This document shows, piece by piece, positions 25,023 to 34,535 of a stretch of 64,000 nt of DNA. Every line of letters starts with the position of its first letter. The stretch's first letter is position 1. The DNA is from Brevundimonas subvibrioides (GTDB lineage: Bacteria > Pseudomonadota > Alphaproteobacteria > Caulobacterales > Caulobacteraceae): positions 2,396,001-2,460,000 of the forward strand of contig NZ_CP114542.1 in assembly GCF_027271155.1 (NCBI RefSeq), given 5' to 3'. The notes below the pieces were generated by a model. That model did not search any database. It worked only from the letters and a program-made list of their open reading frames with translations, and was not told where the DNA came from. The position numbers were made by a program, and so were the translations under genes.

Positions 25023-25955
25023 ATGAAGCTGCTCGCTGGCAACTCGAACCGGACCCTGTCCCAGGCCATCGCCGATCACCTCGACATGCCCCTGACCAAG
25101 GCCCAGGTGAAGCGGTTCGCTGACAACGAGGTCTTCGCCGTCATAGAGGAAAATGTGCGCGGCGAGGATGTCTTCGTCATCCAGTCGACCTCCTATCCGG
25201 CCAACGACAACCTGATGGAGCTGCTGATCTGCATCGACGCCCTGGTCCGGGCTTCGGCGCGACGGATCACGGCGGTCATGCCCTATTTCGGCTATGCGCG
25301 TCAGGACCGCAAAACGGGCGGCCGCACGCCGATCTCGGCCAAGCTGGTCGCCAATATGATCACGCGCGCCGGAGCCGACCGTGTCCTGACCATGGACCTG
25401 CACGCCGGCCAGATTCAGGGCTTCTTCGACATTCCGACCGACAATCTGGTGGCCACGCCGGTCCTGGCCCAGGACGTGAAGGATCACTACCAGCGCGGCA
25501 ATCTGATGATCGTCTCGCCCGACGTCGGCGGCGTGGTGCGCGCCCGGTCGCTGGCCGAACGCCTCAATGTCGATCTCGCCATCGTCGACAAGCGCCGCCC
25601 CCGGGCGGGCGAAAGCGAGGTCATGAACATCATCGGCGACGTTTCGGGGCGCGAATGCATCCTGTTCGACGACATCGTCGATTCGGGCGGCACTCTGGTG
25701 AATGCCGCCAAGGCCCTGATGGAGGCCGGGGCGACCTCCGTCTCGGCCTACATCAGCCACGGCGTCCTGTCCGGCCCGGCCGTCCAGCGCGTGACGGACG
25801 GTCCGCTGAAGGAACTGGTCATCACCGATTCGATCGAACAGCCGTTCGAGGTGACCAGCTGCGCCAAGATCCGTACCGTTCCGGTCGCCCCCCTGATCGG
25901 CGAGGCCATCCGTCGGATTGCCAACGAGGAATCGGTGTCGAAACTGTTCGACTGA
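25023..25955 (+). CDS. prs: ribose-phosphate pyrophosphokinase
   Basis: This encodes 310 residues starting [20 protein letters not shown]. The family motifs are complete: [20 protein letters not shown] (ATP loop), [15 protein letters not shown], and the PRPP-binding [20 protein letters not shown]. It makes PRPP from ribose 5-phosphate and ATP for nucleotide, His and Trp synthesis. ATG 25023 overlaps nothing, and an AAGGATG stretch lies just upstream. Confidence 0.97.
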   Translation: MKLLAGNSNRTLSQAIADHLDMPLTKAQVKRFADNEVFAVIEENVRGEDVFVIQSTSYPANDNLMELLICIDALVRASARRITAVMPYFGYARQDRKTGGRTPISAKLVANMITRAGADRVLTMDLHAGQIQGFFDIPTDNLVATPVLAQDVKDHYQRGNLMIVSPDVGGVVRARSLAERLNVDLAIVDKRRPRAGESEVMNIIGDVSGRECILFDDIVDSGGTLVNAAKALMEAGATSVSAYISHGVLSGPAVQRVTDGPLKELVITDSIEQPFEVTSCAKIRTVPVAPLIGEAIRRIANEESVSKLFD

Positions 25956-26025
25956 GGCGACCCTGCCTCAATACTGCCGGGAGCCTGCTGTTGGAATCGG
26001 GCCGGGGAAGCTGCGGAGGATCATC

Positions 26026-27252
26026 ATGACACTGTTTTCGGGCCGCAGGGCATCGGCCCTGACGGCACTTCTGATCGCCGCGACCCTTGCGTCCTGCGCG
26101 TCGAACAAGGCTGCCGAGGAGGCCGAGGCGCAGCGGGTCGCAGCCGAGCTGGCCGCCGCCGCCGCCCTGGCCGCCCGGCCCAAACCCATCGCGCTGAACG
26201 ACAGCGTGATCCAGTCCGCCGCCATCTATCTGGGTTTCACCCGCGACATGGCGACCCTGCGCGGCGGCTTTGAGAGCCCCGAGGCCATTCTGGCCGCCAT
26301 GCAGCGGGGTGCCGCCTATCAGCCGGACCAGATCTCGCGCGGCCTGGTGGCCTACGCCTCGATCCTGGCGCTGCAGTCGCCCGAGTTCGTCACCGGCGTG
26401 CGCCAGTACGGTATGGATCGCGAGACCCGCAATCAGACGGTCGCCCGGATCGTCGCCGATCCCACCTATGCCTCGACCCTGGCTGGAGCCGATTCCGCCG
26501 CGGGGTTAATCATGGGGGTCCTCGACGCCGACATCGCCGCGCTGCGGGTCGCCGCCGACTCCATCGAGAACGATGCCTATGCCATCCAGGCCGATGGCCG
26601 GGCCTCGTGGGCCCGCCAGGCTGTGCCGGATCGCGAGGCGCGCATTCAGGGCGTCAAGGATCTGTCGGCGCGCCGCATGGTGGCCAATGCCGAGGATGCG
26701 GCCCGGCTTTCGGCTGCGGCCTATTCGGGCTCCGGCCTCGGGGTCTCGACCCCGCGCCTGCGCCAGCCGCCCTATCCCCCTGCGGTGTCCAGCGCCCTGG
26801 CCATCGCGGCCCTCGCAGTACTGGATGGGGCGGGCGAGAACGCCGTCTCCAATACCGACGCCCTGCAGTACGACCTGGCCAGCCAGGACTGTTTCGCCAG
26901 TTCCAAGCTGAACCTGTTCCAGTGCCTGGCGGCGTCGCGACCGAGCTATGAGGTGGAATTCTGCCTCGGCCGCCACGTCGTGCGCGACCTGGCCACCTGT
27001 GCGAGCGGCACCAGCCAGCCGGCCGGCCGGATCACCGTGGACTCGCCCGTCCAGACCCGTGTGGAGTCCCGGACGCCGGTCATCCGCACCGAACCGCTGC
27101 CGCCATCGACGGCCCCGGGGTCCTCGTCCGCACCGGAAACGCCGGCGACCGTGTCGCCCGTAGCTCCGTCGATCACGCCGAACCCGCCGCTCGCCCAGGG
27201 CGCGAACCAGACCCAGCGCTTGAACGCCACGCCCCCGGGGCCGCAACGCTGA
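26026..27252 (+). CDS. lipoprotein, first of a tandem paralogous pair
   Basis: This encodes 408 residues. ATG 26026 has GGAGG 6 nt upstream. The lipobox is TLASC. The body shares a long domain with the next gene: AAIYLGFTRDMATLRGGF, then SILALQSPEFVTGVRQY, and near the end SKLNLFQCLAASRPSYEVEF, then CLGRHVVRDLATC. Four cysteines in this last block are conserved in both copies. The C-terminal 70 residues are Pro/Thr-rich and probably disordered. Function is unknown, and it is likely an envelope protein. Confidence 0.8.
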   Translation: MTLFSGRRASALTALLIAATLASCASNKAAEEAEAQRVAAELAAAAALAARPKPIALNDSVIQSAAIYLGFTRDMATLRGGFESPEAILAAMQRGAAYQPDQISRGLVAYASILALQSPEFVTGVRQYGMDRETRNQTVARIVADPTYASTLAGADSAAGLIMGVLDADIAALRVAADSIENDAYAIQADGRASWARQAVPDREARIQGVKDLSARRMVANAEDAARLSAAAYSGSGLGVSTPRLRQPPYPPAVSSALAIAALAVLDGAGENAVSNTDALQYDLASQDCFASSKLNLFQCLAASRPSYEVEFCLGRHVVRDLATCASGTSQPAGRITVDSPVQTRVESRTPVIRTEPLPPSTAPGSSSAPETPATVSPVAPSITPNPPLAQGANQTQRLNATPPGPQR

Positions 27253-27353
27253 ACTCGCCCTGCGGGATTAACGATCGGAAAACCCTCGACAACGCGATAT
27301 AGAAGGCTCGGCACCTGAAGGGTGCCTCAGTATCTGTATCCGGGGGATTATCC

Positions 27354-28433
27354 ATGCGTCTGGTTCTTTCACGTCGCGCCCTGGCGATCGTGGTGGCCAC
27401 CACCACAGCCGTCCTGGGGGCGTGCAGCACGCCAGCGCCCGAACCCGTCGCCGTCGTCGTGGAAGCGCCGCCCCCACCCCCTCCGGTGACCCTGAACGAG
27501 GGCGTGGCCCAGGCTGCCTCCATCTATGTGGCCTTCATTCGCGACGTCGGCACGATCCAGGCCGGCTTCCCCGACGCCGCCTCGATCCAGAACGCGATGC
27601 ACAAGGGCGCGGCCTACGACCCCGCTACCCTGTCGCGGGGCATGATCGCCTATGGCTCGATCCTGGCGCTGCAGTCGCCCGAGTTCGTTGCCGGGGTTCG
27701 CACCTATGCCGTCGATCCCGCGGTCCGTGCCGACGTCGTCGCCAACATCATCCGCGACCCAGCCTATGCCGCCGGCCTGCCGGGTGCCGATGTCGCCGCC
27801 GGCCTGATCATCGCCACCCTGGGCCAGGACATCGCCACCCTGACCACCATCGCGGATGCCGTCGAGGGCGATGCCTATACCATCCAGGAGCGCAACGATC
27901 CCCGCCGCCGCTGGGCCGTCGTGCCGATCCCCGACCGCGCCGTCCGGCTGGAAACCGCCAAGACCATCTCGGCGGGCCAGATGCTGCCCTCGGCCGAGGA
28001 CTCCGCGCGCCTGTTCGCGGCCGCCAACAGCGGTTCGGGCCTGAACCTGGCACCGGCCACCCATGCCGCGCCCTATACCCCTGCGGTCGTGCACGCCCTG
28101 GCCATCGCCGCCCTTGCTGCGCTGGGGGCCGCTGGCGACGATGCGCGCGCCAACACCGAAGCCCTGTCGATCGAGACCAACGCCCAGTTCTGCCTCGATA
28201 TGTCCAAGCTGAACCTGTTCCAGTGCCTCGCCGCCTCGCGTCCCAGCTATGAGGATATGTTCTGCGTCGGACGCCACATCGTGCGCGACCTGGCAACCTG
28301 TACCGCCCAGGCGACAGTTCCGGTCGTGACGGCCGCCCCGGCCACGGCGACGGCATCCGTCACGCCGGTCGAAGGCGTCGCCCAGGAAGCCGCCACGGCC
28401 TCCATCGTCGCCACGCAACCTGCGACCAGGTAA
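27354..28433 (+). CDS. lipoprotein, second of a tandem paralogous pair
   Basis: This encodes 359 residues with lipobox VLGAC and then a run of prolines (PPPPPP, about residues 39-44). It is paralogous to the gene 102 bp upstream along nearly its full length, including SRGMIAYGSILALQSPEF and the four-cysteine block (FCLDMSKLNLFQCLAASRPS and FCVGRHIVRDLATC). The C-terminal tail is shorter and Ala/Thr-rich. The gap between the pair contains a small GGCACC-GGTGCC hairpin at about 27319-27335. Function is unknown. Confidence 0.8.
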   Translation: MRLVLSRRALAIVVATTTAVLGACSTPAPEPVAVVVEAPPPPPPVTLNEGVAQAASIYVAFIRDVGTIQAGFPDAASIQNAMHKGAAYDPATLSRGMIAYGSILALQSPEFVAGVRTYAVDPAVRADVVANIIRDPAYAAGLPGADVAAGLIIATLGQDIATLTTIADAVEGDAYTIQERNDPRRRWAVVPIPDRAVRLETAKTISAGQMLPSAEDSARLFAAANSGSGLNLAPATHAAPYTPAVVHALAIAALAALGAAGDDARANTEALSIETNAQFCLDMSKLNLFQCLAASRPSYEDMFCVGRHIVRDLATCTAQATVPVVTAAPATATASVTPVEGVAQEAATASIVATQPATR

Positions 28434-28610
28434 GGCCGCGAACGCCCGCACGGCTTCCGCCCGCTGTCTGGGCGCGTTTCGTCTCGCGGACGCAGTTGCG
28501 CATACCGGCGCTTGCGTGTAATGACCCGCGCTCTTGAATTCGAGGGTCCATGACCCCGCCGCGCGGGCCGCAATGTCGGCGCAGGCGTTTTTGTTGTTGA
28601 GGCGAGCCAG

Positions 28611-29294
28611 ATGGCCGAGATCATTCTGAACGTGGACGTCCGCGAGAACACCGGCACCGGCGGCGCGCGCGCGGCCCGTCGCTCGGGCGCGGTTCCGGGC
28701 ATCCTGTACGGCGGCGGCAAGGCTCCCGTCGCCATCTCGGTCAACGAGAAGGACTTCCGCAAGAACCTGTACACCGGCAAGCTGCTGGGCCACCTCGTTA
28801 CGCTGAAGTACGGCGACGAGAGCCAGCCGGTCATCGCCAAGGACGTGCAGTTCGACCCCGTGTCGGACCGTCCCCTGCACTTCGACCTGATGCGCGTCGA
28901 CGAGAACCAGACCATCAAGATCGAAGTGCCGATCCACTTCATCAACGAAGACCAGTGCAAGGCCTTCCGTCAGGGCGGCACGCTCGAGATCGTCCGTCAC
29001 TCGGTCGAGATCCGGGTCCCGGCCAATCACATCCCCGAAGACCTGGTCGTCGACCTGGCCGGCCACAAGCTGGGCGACACCCTGCGCTGGTCGGACGTCA
29101 AGGTGCCGTCCGACGTGGAAGCCACCATCGCCGACCGTGACTTCGTGATCGGCGCCATCAAGGTCTCGTCGGCCGCCGTCGCCGCCGACCAGATCGAGGA
29201 CGCCATCGCCGAAGAGACCGCCGAGGCCGAAGCCGCCGCCACCGAACAGGGCGACGAAGGCGCCGCGGCCGAAGGCGAGAAGACCGAAGACTGA
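28611..29294 (+). CDS. rplY: 50S ribosomal protein L25 (CTC type)
   Basis: This encodes 227 residues, the long form with a C-terminal TL5 domain. The 5S-rRNA-binding N-terminal domain has ENTGTGGARAARRSGAVPGI, LYGGGKAPV and DVQFDPVSDRPLHFDLMRVD. The second domain has IRVPANHIPEDLVVDLAGHK. A Glu/Ala-rich acidic tail follows (about 200-227). It is followed by a strong terminator at 29318-29349 and then pth, a frequent neighbour. Confidence 0.96.
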   Translation: MAEIILNVDVRENTGTGGARAARRSGAVPGILYGGGKAPVAISVNEKDFRKNLYTGKLLGHLVTLKYGDESQPVIAKDVQFDPVSDRPLHFDLMRVDENQTIKIEVPIHFINEDQCKAFRQGGTLEIVRHSVEIRVPANHIPEDLVVDLAGHKLGDTLRWSDVKVPSDVEATIADRDFVIGAIKVSSAAVAADQIEDAIAEETAEAEAAATEQGDEGAAAEGEKTED

Positions 29295-29317
29295 TCCCAC
29301 GGATCATCTCACGATCG

Positions 29318-29349
29318 CGGCCCCATCCGGTGACGGACGGGGCCGTTTT
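29318..29349 (+). terminator. intrinsic terminator after rplY
   Basis: CGGCCCC-A-TCCG pairs with CGGA-C-GGGGCCG around a GTGA tetraloop (12-bp stem with one mismatch) and is followed by TTTT. It lies 24 bp after the rplY stop and 18 bp before pth. Confidence 0.85.
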
Positions 29350-29366
29350 CGTATCAGGACAGCGCC

Positions 29367-29981
29367 ATGCTCATCATCGCCGGCCTGGGCAATCCGGGCC
29401 CCAGGTACCAGAACAACCGCCACAACATCGGCTTCATGGCCGCCGACGAAATCGCACGCCGGTGGCGGTTCGGACCCGAGCGCGCCAAGTTCCAGTCGGT
29501 CATCCGCGAGGGCGAGGTCGAGGGCACGAGGGTGCTGCTGATGAAACCCCAGACCTTCATGAACAACTCGGGCAATGCCGTCGGAGAGGCCGCCCGCTTC
29601 TACAAGATCGCGCCTGCCGACGTGATCGTCTTCCACGACGAGATCGACCTGGCCCCCGGCCGGTTCCGCATGAAGAAGGGCGGCGGCGCGGCGGGCCAGA
29701 ACGGTGTCCGCAGCCTGATCTCCCAACTGGGTCCCGACTTCCGCCGCGCGCGCATGGGCGTCGGCCACCCGGGCGAGCCGTCGATGGTCATGCCCCATGT
29801 CCTGGGGGACTTCCACAAGGCCGAGCAACCGTGGCTGGAGGCCCTGCTGAACGCCTGCGCCGACGCCCTGCCCTTCGCCCTGGCCGGCGATGACGAACGC
29901 TATCAGGGCGAGGTTCTGCGCCTGGCCCCCGCCCCCAAGTTCAGTCCCCGCCAGGCCGCCCAGGCGGCAAAGGGCGAATGA
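29367..29981 (+). CDS. pth: peptidyl-tRNA hydrolase
   Basis: This encodes 204 residues starting MLIIAGLGNPGPRYQNNRHN. The catalytic His is in NNRHNIGFMAAD, the substrate site has LLMKPQTFMNNSGNAVGEA and VIVFHDEIDLAPGRFRMKKG, and GGGAAGQNGVRSLIS is present. It frees tRNA from peptides released prematurely from ribosomes. The terminator between rplY and pth means partial readthrough or a separate promoter. Confidence 0.96.
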   Translation: MLIIAGLGNPGPRYQNNRHNIGFMAADEIARRWRFGPERAKFQSVIREGEVEGTRVLLMKPQTFMNNSGNAVGEAARFYKIAPADVIVFHDEIDLAPGRFRMKKGGGAAGQNGVRSLISQLGPDFRRARMGVGHPGEPSMVMPHVLGDFHKAEQPWLEALLNACADALPFALAGDDERYQGEVLRLAPAPKFSPRQAAQAAKGE

Positions 29982-30064
29982 TCAGCCTCCTCCCTGTCGC
30001 GTAGCGATGGGAGGGAACCCCGCACGCACTTCCTTTCCGGCCCGCCATCCGCTATCGCCAGGTC

Positions 30065-30457
30065 GTGACCCGTCCACAGGCTGAATCCTGGTCGATCGCC
30101 CGCTCGCTGGCCTTTCTGGCGGCGACGTTTGCCATCGTGTTCGGAAGCCTGCTGCCCTTTGCGGCCTATGCAGCTTCGACGCCGGGCCATCCGATGGTCA
30201 TCTGCTCCACCGAGGGGCCGCAGACCATCTCGATCGGCGTGGACGGCCAGCAGGAGCCGAGCAAGGGCATGGCGGGCGTCAAATGCTCGGCCTGCGTCAT
30301 GGCGGTCGTCGCCGACCTGCCGACACCGCCGGTGCTCCAGTCGGTCCGCGCCGCCACCTCCTATCCGGCGTCGCGCTTCGTTGCGCCCGGCCAGGCCGTG
30401 CCGCCCCCGGCCCGTGCCCCGCCCCGACCACCGTCGACCGCTCCACCCCAGACCTGA
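30065..30457 (+). CDS. DUF2946-like small secreted protein
   Basis: This encodes 130 residues from GTG 30065. A signal or membrane segment (SLAFLAATFAIVFGSLLPFA) is followed by HPMVICSTEGPQTISI and a CxxC motif in GVKCSACVMAVVADLP, with a Pro-rich tail. DUF2946 proteins often stand next to TonB receptors and copper genes, as here (72 bp before the TonB receptor). A role in metal handling is inferred from that context and the CxxC. Confidence 0.65.
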   Translation: MTRPQAESWSIARSLAFLAATFAIVFGSLLPFAAYAASTPGHPMVICSTEGPQTISIGVDGQQEPSKGMAGVKCSACVMAVVADLPTPPVLQSVRAATSYPASRFVAPGQAVPPPARAPPRPPSTAPPQT

Positions 30458-30528
30458 TCGTACGCCCTTAAGCCCGCCCGCCGTCTCGCGCGCGGGCGCA
30501 CCCTTGCGTCTTTCAGGACATTCCATTC

Positions 30529-32607
30529 ATGCGACTGCTCTTTTCGGCGGCTCCGGCCGCCCTGCTGTGTGTCCTCGCCAGCCCCGCCTTCTCACAGACC
30601 GCCCCGACCGGCCCCGCCGTCGACCTGGGCGAGGTCATCGTCACCGGTGCCCGCAATCCTGAAGATCCACCCGTGGTGGCCGAAGCCCGCCGTCGCCTGT
30701 CGCGCACGCCCGGGGCTGTCGCCGCGGTCTCGGCGGAAAGTCTGGAGAGCCGCTACGCCCCCAACCTCGCCGACGTCCTGCGCGATGTGCCCGGCGTCTA
30801 TGCCCAGAAGAAATGGGGCGGCGACGTGCGCCTCTCGATCCGCGGCTCGGGCATCGGCAACGCCAACCACCTGCGTGGTGTCTTCGTGTCCCAGGACGGC
30901 ATCCCCTTCAACGAGGCCGACGGATTCGGCGACGTGCAGATGGTCGATCCGCTGCTGGCGCGGTTCACCGAGGTCTACAAGGGCGGCAATGCCCTGCGCT
31001 TCGGCGGCTCCCTGCTGGGCGGGGCGGTCAATCTGGTTACACCGAATGGCCGTACCTCGGGCGAGGCCGCCAGCGTCCGCGCGGACTTCGGCTCCTGGCG
31101 CACCGGCCGGCTGCATGCCGAGGTCGGCGGCGTGCGCGGCGACTGGGACGCCTTCATCGGCGTCACCGGCGCGACAGCCGAGGGCTGGCGCCAGCAATCG
31201 GACGGCCAGCAACAGTATATCACCGCCAACATCGGCCGCAGCTTCGGCGAGGACCGCGAGGCCCGGCTGATCGTCCAGGGGGCCTATATCCATCAGGAGA
31301 TTCCGGGTGCCCTGACCCTGGCCCATGCCCTGAGCACCCCGGTCATGCCTGCCACCGCCAATGTCGCCAATGCCTATCAGCGCGACTACGCCTCGATCCG
31401 CACCACCCTGTCGACCCGCTGGCGGCTGTCGCCTGACCTGCTGTTCGAGGGCGCGGTCTATGGCACCTGGAAGGACCTGGACCACCCGATCTTTCAGGTC
31501 ATCGACCAGCAGAGCCGCAACTACGGAGCATTCGGCCGACTGGACTGGGAAGGGCAGGTTTTCGGCCTGCGCGCCGACGCCTTCGGCGGGGCCTGGTACC
31601 GGGTCGGCGATCTGGACGCCCAGCAGTTCGTGAATGTCCGCGGATCGCGCGGCACCCGCACCGCCAACGCCCGTCAGAACGCAAAGGCCCTCGACGTCTT
31701 CGCCGAAGGACGCCTGTTCGTGACCGATCAGGTCGCCCTCGTCGCCGGCGGCACCTGGGGTCGGGCCGAACGGGATTACCAGAACTTCGCCCTTCCGGGC
31801 GTCTCAACCACCTTCAACCTGACCACCGGCAAGGACTATGAGTGGTTCGCGCCCCGCCTCGGCCTGCTCTGGGAAGGAGAATCCGGGGCCCAGGCCTATG
31901 CCAACATCACCCGCTCGATCGAGCCGCCCAACTTCGGCTCCCTGACACCCACCATCGGCGGCTTCGCCAACATCAAGGCCCAGGAAGCCTGGACCGGGGA
32001 AGCGGGCGTGCGTGGCCGCACCGCACGGCTCTCATGGGACGTCGCGGTCTACCGCGCCGAATTGGACAACGAACTGCTGAACTTCGTCGTCAACCCGGCC
32101 CTCGGCATCCCGGCCGCGACCTTCAATGCGGGCCCCACCGTCCATCAGGGGATCGAGGCCGGTCTCGACTGGCGCTTCGCGCAAACCCTTCTGGGCGGGG
32201 GCTGGCGACTGCGCCAGACCTACACTTATTCAGACTTCTTCTTCGAAGGCGACAAGGCCTATGGTGACAACGATCTGCCGCTGGTCCCGCCGCACCTCTA
32301 TCGGGCCGAGCTGCGCTACGACCACCCGGCCGGCTGGTTCATCGCCCCCTCGCTGGAGACGACCCCGTCCGACACCTGGGTCGACTATGCCAACACGCTG
32401 AAGGCCCCGGGCTACACCGTCGTCAATCTGGGCCTCGGCTGGACGCTCGACAACGGCACCAGCCTCTTCGTCGATGCCCGCAACCTTTTCGACAAGCGCT
32501 ACGTCTCGAACTTCAGCGCCGTGACCGATGCACGTGTCGCCTCCACCGCCGTCTTCTGGCCGGGCGAAGGCACGTCGGTCTTCATGGGCGTGAGGATGGG
32601 CTGGTGA
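30529..32607 (+). CDS. TonB-dependent receptor
   Basis: This encodes 692 residues. A signal peptide (FSAAPAALLCVLASPAFS) is followed by a TonB-box-like DLGEVIVTGA. The plug domain comes next (ADVLRDVPGVYAQKKWGGDV, IRGSGIGNANHLRGVFVSQD), then a 22-strand-type barrel ending in aromatic FMGVRMGW. The late block VDYANTLKAPGYTVVNLGLG, LFVDARNLFDKRYVSN is typical. It imports a metal complex or siderophore. The operon with PepSY, PCuAC and DUF2946 suggests copper or iron. The PepSY gene overlaps its stop. Confidence 0.93.
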   Translation: MRLLFSAAPAALLCVLASPAFSQTAPTGPAVDLGEVIVTGARNPEDPPVVAEARRRLSRTPGAVAAVSAESLESRYAPNLADVLRDVPGVYAQKKWGGDVRLSIRGSGIGNANHLRGVFVSQDGIPFNEADGFGDVQMVDPLLARFTEVYKGGNALRFGGSLLGGAVNLVTPNGRTSGEAASVRADFGSWRTGRLHAEVGGVRGDWDAFIGVTGATAEGWRQQSDGQQQYITANIGRSFGEDREARLIVQGAYIHQEIPGALTLAHALSTPVMPATANVANAYQRDYASIRTTLSTRWRLSPDLLFEGAVYGTWKDLDHPIFQVIDQQSRNYGAFGRLDWEGQVFGLRADAFGGAWYRVGDLDAQQFVNVRGSRGTRTANARQNAKALDVFAEGRLFVTDQVALVAGGTWGRAERDYQNFALPGVSTTFNLTTGKDYEWFAPRLGLLWEGESGAQAYANITRSIEPPNFGSLTPTIGGFANIKAQEAWTGEAGVRGRTARLSWDVAVYRAELDNELLNFVVNPALGIPAATFNAGPTVHQGIEAGLDWRFAQTLLGGGWRLRQTYTYSDFFFEGDKAYGDNDLPLVPPHLYRAELRYDHPAGWFIAPSLETTPSDTWVDYANTLKAPGYTVVNLGLGWTLDNGTSLFVDARNLFDKRYVSNFSAVTDARVASTAVFWPGEGTSVFMGVRMGW

Positions 32608-33965
32608 TGACGACGATCGAAAAGAAGGGGGCGGTTCCAGCCGCTCCCGGCCTCCTGTCGGAGGCCTACCGCACCGTCTGGCGCTGGCATTTCTACGCCG
32701 GGCTTCTGGTCCTGCCCTTCCTGATGCTGATGGCCCTGACCGGCGGCATCTACCTGTTCAAGGGCGAGATCGACGGCCTGGCCTACCGCGACCTGTCCCA
32801 CGTCGAGGCGCGGTCCCAGACCGCCTCCCCCGACCGCTGGATCGCTGCGGCCGAAGCCGGGACCGGAGGCAAGGTGACCAATCTTCTCGTCCCGGCCCGC
32901 CCGGACCAGGCTGTGCGCCTGACCGTCACCCTGCCCGATGGCGCAAAACGCACCGCCTTTGTCGATCCCCACGACGCCCGCCTGATCGGCACCACGCCAT
33001 TCGGCGGCGTGATGGAGACGGTCAAGCGGCTGCACAGCCTGATCTTGCTGGGCAAATGGGCCAATGCGATCGTCGAGATCGTCGCCGGCTGGGCCATCAT
33101 CCTGGTCGCCACGGGCCTGTTCATGTGGTGGCCGCGCGGACGCAGCGTCGGAGTCACCACGATTAAGGCCACCGACGCCACCCGCCGTCCGTTCTGGCGC
33201 GACCTGCATGCGGTGACCGGTCTCTATGCCGGGGCCATCATCGTCTTCCTGGCCCTGACCGGAATGCCCTGGTCGGCCGTCTGGGGCGATCAGGTGATGG
33301 GCTATCTGAAGGACCATGGCCTCGGCCGCCCCAGGCCGCCGGCCGCCTCTCCCGCTTTCGAACACGCAGAGCATATGAATGCGCCCGTCGGTGTCGGCTG
33401 GACGATGGAGGGCATGGTCATGCCGACGCCGGACGCCATGGGCCCCGCCCGCCTGTCCGCCGTCGTCGCCACGGCGGACGCCCAAGGCCTGCCCCGCCCC
33501 TATACGGTGTCGATCCCGACCGATCCGGCCCTTGCCTGGACCGCCGCCCGCGTGGTCGAGCGGGTGGAGGACAACCGCATCCTCTATATCGACGCCACCA
33601 CCGGCGCGGTCCGCGCCGACGTCCGCTACGACCAGTTCGGCCTCGGGGCGAAAGCCTATGAATGGGGCATCGGCGTGCACCAGGGGACCCAGTATGGCTG
33701 GATCAACCGCTATCTGATGCTGGCGGGCTGCATCGCCATCTGGATCCTCGGCCTCAGCGCCCTGGTCATGTGGTGGAAGCGGCGGCCGAAGGGCCACCTC
33801 GCCGCCCCCGTCGCCCCGCCCGGACCGCGCGCCAAGGTCGCGGTGCTGGCTATCGTCCTGCCGCTGGCGATCCTGTATCCCCTGACGGGTCTCAGCCTGA
33901 TCGTGGCCGTCGTGCTCGACCGCCTTGTCTTGGCCCTCACCCGGCCCCACGCCATCGTCTCCTGA
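32604..33965 (+). CDS. PepSY-associated membrane protein
   Basis: This encodes 453 residues. ATG 32604 overlaps the receptor stop (ATGA). The PepSY-TM architecture is clear: a first segment FYAGLLVLPFLMLMALTGGI, YLF, then soluble periplasmic parts, a second (IVEIVAGWAIILVATGLFMW), a third (AIIVFLALTGMPWSAVWGD) and C-terminal segments. Conserved histidines lie near the membrane (RWHFYAGLL, KRLHSLILLG, DLHAVTGLYA). Such proteins often act as ferric or cupric reductases beside TonB receptors. That role is inferred. Confidence 0.9.
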   Translation: MMTTIEKKGAVPAAPGLLSEAYRTVWRWHFYAGLLVLPFLMLMALTGGIYLFKGEIDGLAYRDLSHVEARSQTASPDRWIAAAEAGTGGKVTNLLVPARPDQAVRLTVTLPDGAKRTAFVDPHDARLIGTTPFGGVMETVKRLHSLILLGKWANAIVEIVAGWAIILVATGLFMWWPRGRSVGVTTIKATDATRRPFWRDLHAVTGLYAGAIIVFLALTGMPWSAVWGDQVMGYLKDHGLGRPRPPAASPAFEHAEHMNAPVGVGWTMEGMVMPTPDAMGPARLSAVVATADAQGLPRPYTVSIPTDPALAWTAARVVERVEDNRILYIDATTGAVRADVRYDQFGLGAKAYEWGIGVHQGTQYGWINRYLMLAGCIAIWILGLSALVMWWKRRPKGHLAAPVAPPGPRAKVAVLAIVLPLAILYPLTGLSLIVAVVLDRLVLALTRPHAIVS

Positions 33966-33977
33966 AAGGACCGCCCC

Positions 33978-34454
33978 ATGAAAGGCCTGATCCCTCTCGC
34001 CGCCCTGACAATGCTGGGCCTGACCGCCTGCGGGAACACCGACAGCACCACCGTCGGTGCCGACGGCAACACGGTCACGCCGGTCGTCGTGACCGATGCG
34101 ATCTGTCGGCCGACCGCCAACGGCCGCAAGGTCACGGCCTGCTATCTGCACCTCGTCTCGACCCGGGACGACACGCTGGAGTCGGTGGCGACCCCGGCCG
34201 CCGCCCGCGCCTCCATCCATGAGACGACGATGGAGAGCAACATGATGATGATGCACCCGATCGAGGGCGGCGTACCCATGACGGCGGGCCAGCCGGTCGT
34301 CTTCACACCCGGCGGCAACCACATCATGCTGAACGACGTGGCCGAGCCCCTTGTCGCGGGCGACACCGTCGAGCTGACCCTGTCCTTTGCCCAGGCTCCC
34401 GACCTGACCGTCACCGCCGCCGTCGGCCAGCCTCCGGCCTCCAACGAGGGCTGA
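33978..34454 (+). CDS. copper chaperone PCuAC-like lipoprotein
   Basis: This encodes 158 residues. The N-terminus is a lipoprotein signal ending LTAC. The Cu(I)-binding pattern of PCuAC (H-M...M...HxM) is visible in MMMMHPIEGGVPM and GGNHIMLND, with the family strand pattern DTVELTLSFAQAPDLTVTA at the end. PCuAC proteins deliver copper to cytochrome oxidase in the periplasm. It is the last gene of the metal operon, 12 bp after the PepSY gene. Confidence 0.88.
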   Translation: MKGLIPLAALTMLGLTACGNTDSTTVGADGNTVTPVVVTDAICRPTANGRKVTACYLHLVSTRDDTLESVATPAAARASIHETTMESNMMMMHPIEGGVPMTAGQPVVFTPGGNHIMLNDVAEPLVAGDTVELTLSFAQAPDLTVTAAVGQPPASNEG

Positions 34455-34535
34455 TCCTCGTGATCGGCCGGCGAGCCTGACAAACGGTTCCGAACCGTCT
34501 AAAGGCTCGCCCTCACCCGGCCCTCCAGGAATACC

